Assembly: GCA_948759685.1 (NCBI GenBank)
Contig: CAQBGY010000073.1
Span: forward strand, 1-12,167
Direction: 5' to 3'
DNA from: an uncultured Eubacterium sp.
Lineage (GTDB): Bacteria > Bacillota_A > Clostridia > Lachnospirales > Lachnospiraceae
Length of the DNA stretch: 12,167 nt
Part shown: in pieces, positions 7,710-12,167 of the stretch
Position numbering within the stretch: the stretch's first letter is position 1
Layout: every line of letters starts with the position of its first letter
Made by a program: the position numbers and the translations under genes
The notes under the pieces: generated by a model
Database searches by the model: none
The model's input: only the letters and a program-made list of their open reading frames with translations
What the model was told of the DNA's origin: nothing

Positions 7710-8957
7710 TTATTCACATACTGTTGCTTTATAATTATCTATGCCCACCCCCATAGCATACTCCAAAATCTCATCTACTTCTTTTTGATAGTCAGATAAA
7801 GGCAATTTTCGAATCAAATTTATCTGTTTTACAAACTCCTCATCTGTTCCAAACAAATCATTACACCCAGCCATTAAATCAAAAGTCCCATCATAAAAAC
7901 GCAAACAAGGTAAACCACGCATTAATGCTTCATAATAAGCCGTGGTATTTACAGCTACTGCAAAATCATATACAGAGTTAATTAAACATTCATTAACTGT
8001 AGTTTCCTTAGGTACAATAATCATATTATGTGAATCCGAATAATTACTATAAAAACTATAATCACAAGAAGGATGCAGTTTTATATAGAACTCATATTCG
8101 TCAGAATAATTCGACAAAATATTCAGTAATGCCATATTAGTATTACGAAAACTATCTCTTGCTACTAATATCATACATCTTTTGAAAGAATTATTCTGCT
8201 TAATAAGTTTTATTTCTACTTTCTTAGGATAACCTGCTATTGATAAACGAGAAGGTGATATTCCATAAGAAATAAATTCATCAACTGAAAATTTGCCCCA
8301 ACACATTAGGTTGTCAGTTTCAAAATTTTCATATTGAATTGAATCAACAGGAGGATTCTTTTTAAATATAAAATAAATACCCTCCTGCAAGGAGTAGGTT
8401 GGTATATGTTTCAACTTACAATATTGGGTAAGCAGATTCTCTAAATCAAGAACATTACATTGACATAAATATTTTTTCACATGAGAGAATGATAGTTTAT
8501 CTAAATCCTCTATTAAGTTACAATAATGAATGGTAAAAATCAAAAGTTGACATTGTTCTTTAAAAGTTAGTGATGTCTTTTTAAGCATCCTAAATCCCTG
8601 ATTCAGAATTTGTAAAATAACATGAGGATGAATAGATAATCGATAAGTCCATTCAGTCGTATCATTATATGCAACTTCACTTCCTAATTTAGTAATAACA
8701 GTATTATAGAGTTCCAAATGATCATTTCTTCCTCTATATCGACCAAAGGTCGAAAGAATATTATGCATTCCAGGAGTGAATTTAATCTTTCTTATATCTA
8801 TAGCAAATAAAATCAAAAAGTATTGCTTCCATGACATATGAAAACTCTTATTAGCTATAGACCATATGTTCATCGCTAACACCCTATTCAGATGTATACC
8901 TTTATAAACTAAATCATACTGACTCTTTAATAATATATATCGACCAAAGTTATCCAT
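7710..8957 (-). CDS. Putative GT-B capsule transferase (KpsC/polyST/CDP-glycerol-transferase-like)
   Basis: A 415-residue protein that I do not recognise as a named family; I place it in the broad GT-B group that includes capsule enzymes such as KpsC/KpsS, polysialyltransferases and CDP-glycerol transferases. Supporting signs lie in the C-terminal half: SLQEGIYF (189-196), CWGKFS (219-224), AGYPK (241-245), YIKLHPS (291-297), and NTTAYYEALMRGLP (337-350), the last matching the donor-binding helix pattern of these transferases. KLHP is suggestive because an HP motif is important in sialyl- and polysialyltransferases that use CMP donors. The N-terminal 180 residues are Leu/Ile/Cys-rich and unlike anything I know. 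It follows wzx by 8 bases. Because CMP-sugar synthetases are encoded upstream, it is the best candidate in the window for the CMP-sugar transferase, but this is an inference. Confidence 0.5.
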   Translation of the reverse strand: MDNFGRYILLKSQYDLVYKGIHLNRVLAMNIWSIANKSFHMSWKQYFLILFAIDIRKIKFTPGMHNILSTFGRYRGRNDHLELYNTVITKLGSEVAYNDTTEWTYRLSIHPHVILQILNQGFRMLKKTSLTFKEQCQLLIFTIHYCNLIEDLDKLSFSHVKKYLCQCNVLDLENLLTQYCKLKHIPTYSLQEGIYFIFKKNPPVDSIQYENFETDNLMCWGKFSVDEFISYGISPSRLSIAGYPKKVEIKLIKQNNSFKRCMILVARDSFRNTNMALLNILSNYSDEYEFYIKLHPSCDYSFYSNYSDSHNMIIVPKETTVNECLINSVYDFAVAVNTTAYYEALMRGLPCLRFYDGTFDLMAGCNDLFGTDEEFVKQINLIRKLPLSDYQKEVDEILEYAMGVGIDNYKATVCE

Positions 8958-8965
8958 TTTAATAA

Positions 8966-10276
8966 TTACTTATAACTAAACCAAGGCAACTTATAAACAC
9001 GCATCGCATACCCAGCTACAAAAACAAAAGTTATAGCACTAATAATAGCTGCAGACACAGCCGAACCTATTGCTCCTATCCACGAAATTAGCATATAAGT
9101 TAATCCCACTTGAACAACACTCCAGAAAAAAGTTATAACCCCAAGAACCTTGGTCTTGAAGGTATAATGAACAAAACATACAAACATTAAATAGCATCCA
9201 TAAAAAAATTGTCCTAACATTACCCATGGCAAAAAATAGATAGAATCGTAATAAGAGGATGGATACATAACAAATATTAATAGCATTGATACCAAACATG
9301 CTACGATTGTAAAGACTAAGGTTACACCTAAACTAATCCAAATCCATTTTACTAACTTTTTTTGTTCCATAATAGTACCTTCTCTATTACCATCAAAAAC
9401 AGCTAATTTCTTATATAGTGCAGGAGCATACGCATTATTTAATGCTACCAGAAACATAGTTATAACAGCCCCCCATGTTATTGCAACCGAATAGTAACCA
9501 TTGTCAGCAAGCCCACACATATTGGTCAAAAAAATCTTATCAACACCACTTTTAAACCAAAAAGATAAGGCATGAGGTATTATGGGTAAAGCAAAAAAAA
9601 GAGTTTGTTTCATATAGACCTTATTAATTCCCCACTCTATATACCCTCGTTTAAAAAGTATATATACACTAATTAATCCAAAAACAACTGTTGTTATAAT
9701 CATACTATAAATTCGGCCTTGCCAACCCAGCAGTAGTACAATAACAAGCATCATTGTCCCCATTGCATTTACAGCAGATTGAGAAATTTGATATATACCA
9801 AATCCCCATGGTTTTTCCTCACACCTCCATAACAGCATATTAAGATTAGTGATACCTGAAAACCACACTAATACCAATACTGACAATTGATAAACGAAAG
9901 ATATACTCAATGTTTTTTCTATCAATTGATGGATGGGCAATACCACAAGTACACAAATAGCATTAGCAGCGGTATTGAGAAAAATCATATTTGAAACATA
10001 ATGTTTAATTTCATTTTTATCCAGTTTTGCGTACATTACAGGAAGAGCTGCCGCTGTACATGAACAGGCAAATACAGAAATTATCTGAACTAACACATTA
10101 TAATTTGTAACTATTCCATAATCTGCCGGGGTAAGATAATGTGTAATAAATGGCAAAAGTAAAAACGGAATAGCCTTATTAAGTCCATCACAAAAAACAT
10201 AAATAAATGAATTACGAATGACAGAAGAAGACGATATTTTCCGAATAAAACGAGATTGAATTATACCAATTGACAT
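8966..10276 (-). CDS. wzx: Wzx repeat-unit flippase (MATE/MVF superfamily)
   Basis: A 436-residue integral membrane protein with about twelve hydrophobic segments spread over its length, the size and layout of Wzx, which flips undecaprenyl-pyrophosphate-linked repeat units from the cytoplasmic to the periplasmic face. The N-terminus has a short basic lead, then a first span (IYVFCDGLNKAIPFLLLPFI) and the motif THYLTPADYG (45-54), equivalent to the R-x-LGP-x-x-YG loop common in polysaccharide exporters. A charged cytoplasmic segment (ALYKKLAVFDGNREG) separates the two six-helix bundles, as in MATE-type proteins. It works with the polymerase at 2594-3733. The ATG at 10276 is 24 bases inside the end of the IS66 relic, so the original promoter or upstream gene may have been replaced. 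Stop and next start are 8 bases apart, showing tight coupling. Confidence 0.9.
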   Translation of the reverse strand: MSIGIIQSRFIRKISSSSVIRNSFIYVFCDGLNKAIPFLLLPFITHYLTPADYGIVTNYNVLVQIISVFACSCTAAALPVMYAKLDKNEIKHYVSNMIFLNTAANAICVLVVLPIHQLIEKTLSISFVYQLSVLVLVWFSGITNLNMLLWRCEEKPWGFGIYQISQSAVNAMGTMMLVIVLLLGWQGRIYSMIITTVVFGLISVYILFKRGYIEWGINKVYMKQTLFFALPIIPHALSFWFKSGVDKIFLTNMCGLADNGYYSVAITWGAVITMFLVALNNAYAPALYKKLAVFDGNREGTIMEQKKLVKWIWISLGVTLVFTIVACLVSMLLIFVMYPSSYYDSIYFLPWVMLGQFFYGCYLMFVCFVHYTFKTKVLGVITFFWSVVQVGLTYMLISWIGAIGSAVSAAIISAITFVFVAGYAMRVYKLPWFSYK

Positions 10277-10299
10277 TTATATGTAATCACTCAATTTAA

Positions 10300-10783
10300 G
10301 TTAGGGTATCTCCCTTAGTTTTAGCACTTTTAAAGCACTTGAATTATTTTTTTGTTAATTAGCGCATTTTGGTCTTATAGCTTGTAACTAAAGATTTTAT
10401 CAGGTATCATGTTTACAAAATCACAGCATTCATTAAATATCTTAAAAAAACAGTTTCCAAGAAATCCCATACAAAACTACCATGAAGTTTAACCGTTCTG
10501 ATTACACTGTAGTAAGTTGCCGCTCTCTCAACTCCTGCGTCACCGCCATAATGAAGTGAATTATTGCGTTGAATAGTAAGTTTGTGAATCATTTGTTCTA
10601 ATAAATTATTATCTATCGAGAATTACCCATCTTTCAAGAAAACAAAGAGCTCATGTCCCCAATGTCCAAATAATTAAAATCTTTGGAAAGCTTTCGAGAC
10701 CTTCATTGCTATACATAAAATTTTACTTTTAGTTGACAGCTAAGATATGGCTTTTAAAAGAAAGCCTTAATTTGAGGACTTAT
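10300..10783 (-). mobile_element. Internally deleted, decayed IS66-family element
   Basis: On the minus strand the element starts at 10783 with ATAAGTCCTC, a degraded form of the IS66 end GTAAGCG, and aligns with the relic at 4523-4719 through the first codons of ORF1 (MYSNEGLESF from ATG 10716). At about 10650-10685 the sequence jumps to the C-terminal end of the IS66 transposase: FLKDG, TAA (10623-10625), then SIDNNLLEQMIHKL, TIQRNNSLHYGGDAGVER and AATYYSVIRTVKLHG, the classic end of TnpC. A frameshift in the A run at 10444-10450 moves FFKIFNECCDF and NMIPDKI to another frame, ending at TAA 10375-10377. The far end near 10300 reads GTTAGGG on the plus strand, a plausible degraded inverted repeat. 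No target duplication is visible. All of tnpB and most of tnpC are missing, so it cannot transpose by itself. Confidence 0.8.
10374..10667 (-). pseudogene. IS66 transposase (TnpC) C-terminal remnant
   Basis: About 95 codons of the C-terminal end of an IS66 TnpC transposase. The core string IDNNLLEQMIHKLTIQR followed by NNSLHYGGDAGVERAATYY matches the strongly conserved end of these DDE transposases, in which the last catalytic Glu normally sits in the NNLAE motif; here the equivalent is NNLLE, so the acid is retained. Decay is clear: an in-frame TAA at 10623-10625 just before the motif, a one-base shift in the A7 run at 10444-10450, and no N-terminal domain. It is non-functional and useful only as a marker of past insertion. 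Confidence 0.8.
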
Positions 10784-10842
10784 CTCTTTCCTTTGCTTAT
10801 TGACGAAAGAAAAAGGGAATAAATGAACAGGAGCTATATAAT

Positions 10843-11562
10843 TTATTTATCATTTCTTTCAACAGCATTTACCATATATGGATCAATCTGTGACACCGAT
10901 TCATCCATATCAAGCCAAGCGCGCGCACAAGCCAAATCAAGACCATCATCAATGTCACACCCCGTTCGTTTATCCACTACAAACTTATAAGGGTGACTAC
11001 CATGAAAATAAGCCCATTCAATCATTTTTTCACGAGGAGCCATTAATATACCGTCCGTCACAAAATATAATGTAGGTAGTTGCTGACTAGGTACATGTTT
11101 AAGTCCTAATTCATAATTTAAGGGACCTTCTTCGTTCCAAATATAGCGTTTAAAACTCTCTACACTCATTAAAGAGTCGAAACCATTATTTAGAGCTTCA
11201 TAATAAGCCTTAATTGCACCCTTATAGTCTTTCGGAAATACTAAAGGAGACGTACATGTAGCCCAAAGAATAGTCTCGCCTTCTACACTTTCTGCAATAT
11301 GGCGAACGACTTCTCCAAAAGTTTTAGATTTTTCATCGCAAAATTCAGGAGCACGCTTATGTGTTTTTGCACCAGCCAAATGTGCCATCTCCAACATCAA
11401 GTCTGAATCGGAAGAGACAACAATATCTGTTATTTCTGGAACTTGTTTTAACTGCAGAATCTTATTAACCAGTAAATTAGTTCCCGCAAAAGGAGCTACA
11501 TTTTTGTTTTTCAACCGGGTACTTCCTGCACGTACAGGAATAATTGCTGTAATTGTTTTCAT
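10843..11562 (-). CDS. Acylneuraminate-type cytidylyltransferase (CMP-sugar synthetase)
   Basis: A full-length 239-residue nucleotidyltransferase of the NeuA/PseF/KdsB-like family, which makes a CMP-sugar from CTP and a free 2-keto acid sugar such as a sialic acid. The N-terminal CTP-binding motif is IPVRAGSTRLKNKN (8-21). SSDSD (50-54) and ATCTSPL (101-107) line the nucleotide site, and DIDDGLDL (203-210) supplies the metal-binding aspartates. The family's usual length is about 230 residues, so nothing is missing. A Trp-rich tail (AYFHGSH, ARAWLD) is shared with close Bacteroidetes relatives as I recall them. It starts 64 bases after the related cytidylyltransferase at 11627-12167 and precedes the IS66 relic. 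The true sugar is unknown: Neu5Ac, legionaminic, pseudaminic or another keto sugar are all possible; no synthase (NeuB-like) gene is in the window to decide. Confidence 0.88.
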   Translation of the reverse strand: MKTITAIIPVRAGSTRLKNKNVAPFAGTNLLVNKILQLKQVPEITDIVVSSDSDLMLEMAHLAGAKTHKRAPEFCDEKSKTFGEVVRHIAESVEGETILWATCTSPLVFPKDYKGAIKAYYEALNNGFDSLMSVESFKRYIWNEEGPLNYELGLKHVPSQQLPTLYFVTDGILMAPREKMIEWAYFHGSHPYKFVVDKRTGCDIDDGLDLACARAWLDMDESVSQIDPYMVNAVERNDK

Positions 11563-11626
11563 AAAATAATATTTTGTTAAAATTAATATTACAACTCATC
11601 ACAACACATCCGGTACGTTAATCAAT

Positions 11627-12167
11627 CTATTCTAGTAAGCCTTTTTTTTCTATCTCCGTTTTCTTATATAACTGTTCAGCAATATAAAAGTCCAAAGGAG
11701 TATCAATGTCAATAGCTTCAATGTCGCTAGTAATAACGAATTGAGGATTCTTTCCAATGATATTTGAATTCTTTATAAGGTCTTCCTTGCGGACTACAGT
11801 GACTCCAAAGTTAAGAGCTACTACATTAGGAAGATCTTGAGAATTTGGAGCATGAACTGGATCATAGTTTATAGGCTTGCCTTCAAGCCAAAGGAACTCT
11901 TTGACATTTGATACAGTAGCAAGACAATCGTAACCTGGTGCAGTAAGAAACTGATTAATGCATTGCGATATCGTTTCTGATTTAATAAATGGTGAAGTAC
12001 ACGGACAATACACAAAAATATCGGTATCTGTCACTTCACCTAAATGACGAAAAAATTCACTTCCACTACATTGGGAGGAAGCGTAATACTCTTCTCGACG
12101 ATGGGTTTCTACCCCCCCCCAGACCGTCCGAGAACTCTGATTTTCGCTGTAGGATGGCATTCTTGCA
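11627..12167 (-). CDS. Second cytidylyltransferase, partial, with an abnormal 5' end
   Basis: Codons from ETHRREEYY onward encode the C-terminal three quarters of a NeuA-like CMP-sugar synthetase, paralogous to the gene at 10843-11562: ETHRR aligns with KTHKR, PCTSPFI (53-59 from the ATG at 12160) with TCTSPL, and DIDTPLD (151-157) with DIDDGLD. The normal N-terminus, with the IPxRxGS CTP-binding motif and SDSD, is not visible. It should occupy about 48 residues before ETHRR, but the 17 or so codons present in the window (MPSYSENQSSRTVWGG and a little more) do not match the family in any of the three frames. The mismatch begins at a nine-G tract (12112-12120). The frame is open to the window edge and the ATG at 12160 is unlikely to be a real start. 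It may be truncated, frameshifted or a chimera. No promoter can be assigned. Confidence 0.7.
   Translation of the reverse strand, partial: ARMPSYSENQSSRTVWGGVETHRREEYYASSQCSGSEFFRHLGEVTDTDIFVYCPCTSPFIKSETISQCINQFLTAPGYDCLATVSNVKEFLWLEGKPINYDPVHAPNSQDLPNVVALNFGVTVVRKEDLIKNSNIIGKNPQFVITSDIEAIDIDTPLDFYIAEQLYKKTEIEKKGLLE
12112..12120 (-). repeat. Nine-G homopolymer tract in a coding region
   Basis: The coding (minus) strand has nine consecutive G residues, striking in such an AT-rich window. The tract separates cytidylyltransferase-like codons downstream from unrelated sequence upstream. Changing its length by one or two bases would put the upstream frame into each of the other two phases. Such tracts are prone to slippage and to sequencing or assembly error. 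Confidence 0.95.

Noticed and set aside
9039..9299. 86-codon minus-strand frame inside the flippase gene
   Set aside because: It lies in another frame of wzx, has no family resemblance and follows from the hydrophobic codon pattern of the real gene.
10292..10791. Target-site duplication flanking the IS66 relic
   Set aside because: The 8 bases on each side of the proposed ends (10292-10299 and 10784-10791) do not match. The ends are degraded or the flanks have been rearranged.
12101..12167. Group II intron end (domain V/VI-like) at the G-rich stretch
   Set aside because: CGGACGGTCT followed by a G run looks a little like the 3' part of a bacterial group II intron. However, I could not fold the required 34-base domain V with its GNRA-type loop from the preceding bases, and too little sequence is present.
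1..12167. CRISPR array, tRNA or rRNA genes, toxin-antitoxin pair or defence system
   Set aside because: I saw no regularly spaced repeats, no tRNA- or rRNA-like sequence, and no protein with defence-type domains; all recognised genes belong to polysaccharide synthesis or IS66 debris.

Overview
The window is a piece of a surface-polysaccharide (capsule or O-antigen) biosynthesis operon, most likely from a gut Bacteroidota such as Bacteroides, Phocaeicola or Parabacteroides. That placement is an inference. It rests on the AT-rich composition, the lack of clear Shine-Dalgarno sequences, the mix of protein families (WbsX, DUF6492-like, paired acylneuraminate-type cytidylyltransferases, Wzx and Wzy) and relics of a Bacteroidetes-type IS66 element. 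Every gene lies on the minus strand, so transcription runs from the high-coordinate end of the window towards position 1.

In transcription order, positions 12167 to 10843 hold two tandem, divergent cytidylyltransferases of the CMP-nonulosonate synthetase family; the first is cut by the window edge. Positions 10783 to 10300 are an internally deleted, decayed IS66 copy. Positions 10276 to 4829 are a tight block: a Wzx flippase, a GT-B-like capsule transferase, a left-handed beta-helix acetyltransferase, a WbsX-family protein and a DUF6492-like GT-A transferase. Positions 4719 to about 4523 are a second, shorter IS66 relic in the same orientation. Positions 4523 to 167 hold a GT2 glycosyltransferase, a Wzy-type polymerase, a GT4 glycosyltransferase and a second GT4 gene split by a one-base frameshift. 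Positions 1 to 166 show no gene.

Together the genes fit a Wzx/Wzy-dependent pathway. The cytidylyltransferases would supply a CMP-activated sugar. Four or five glycosyltransferases would build a repeat unit on undecaprenyl phosphate at the cytoplasmic face, the acetyltransferase would decorate it, Wzx would flip it and Wzy would polymerise it. The initiating sugar-phosphate transferase, the chain-length regulator and the enzymes that make the CMP-sugar precursor are not in the window.

Four points deserve attention. Two IS66 relics bracket the Wzx-to-DUF6492 cassette. A nine-G tract sits exactly where the first cytidylyltransferase stops resembling its family. An A-run frameshift splits the last glycosyltransferase. 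The leader of the GT2 gene is built from transposon debris. I found no wholly new system; the interest lies in how this locus was assembled and is decaying.
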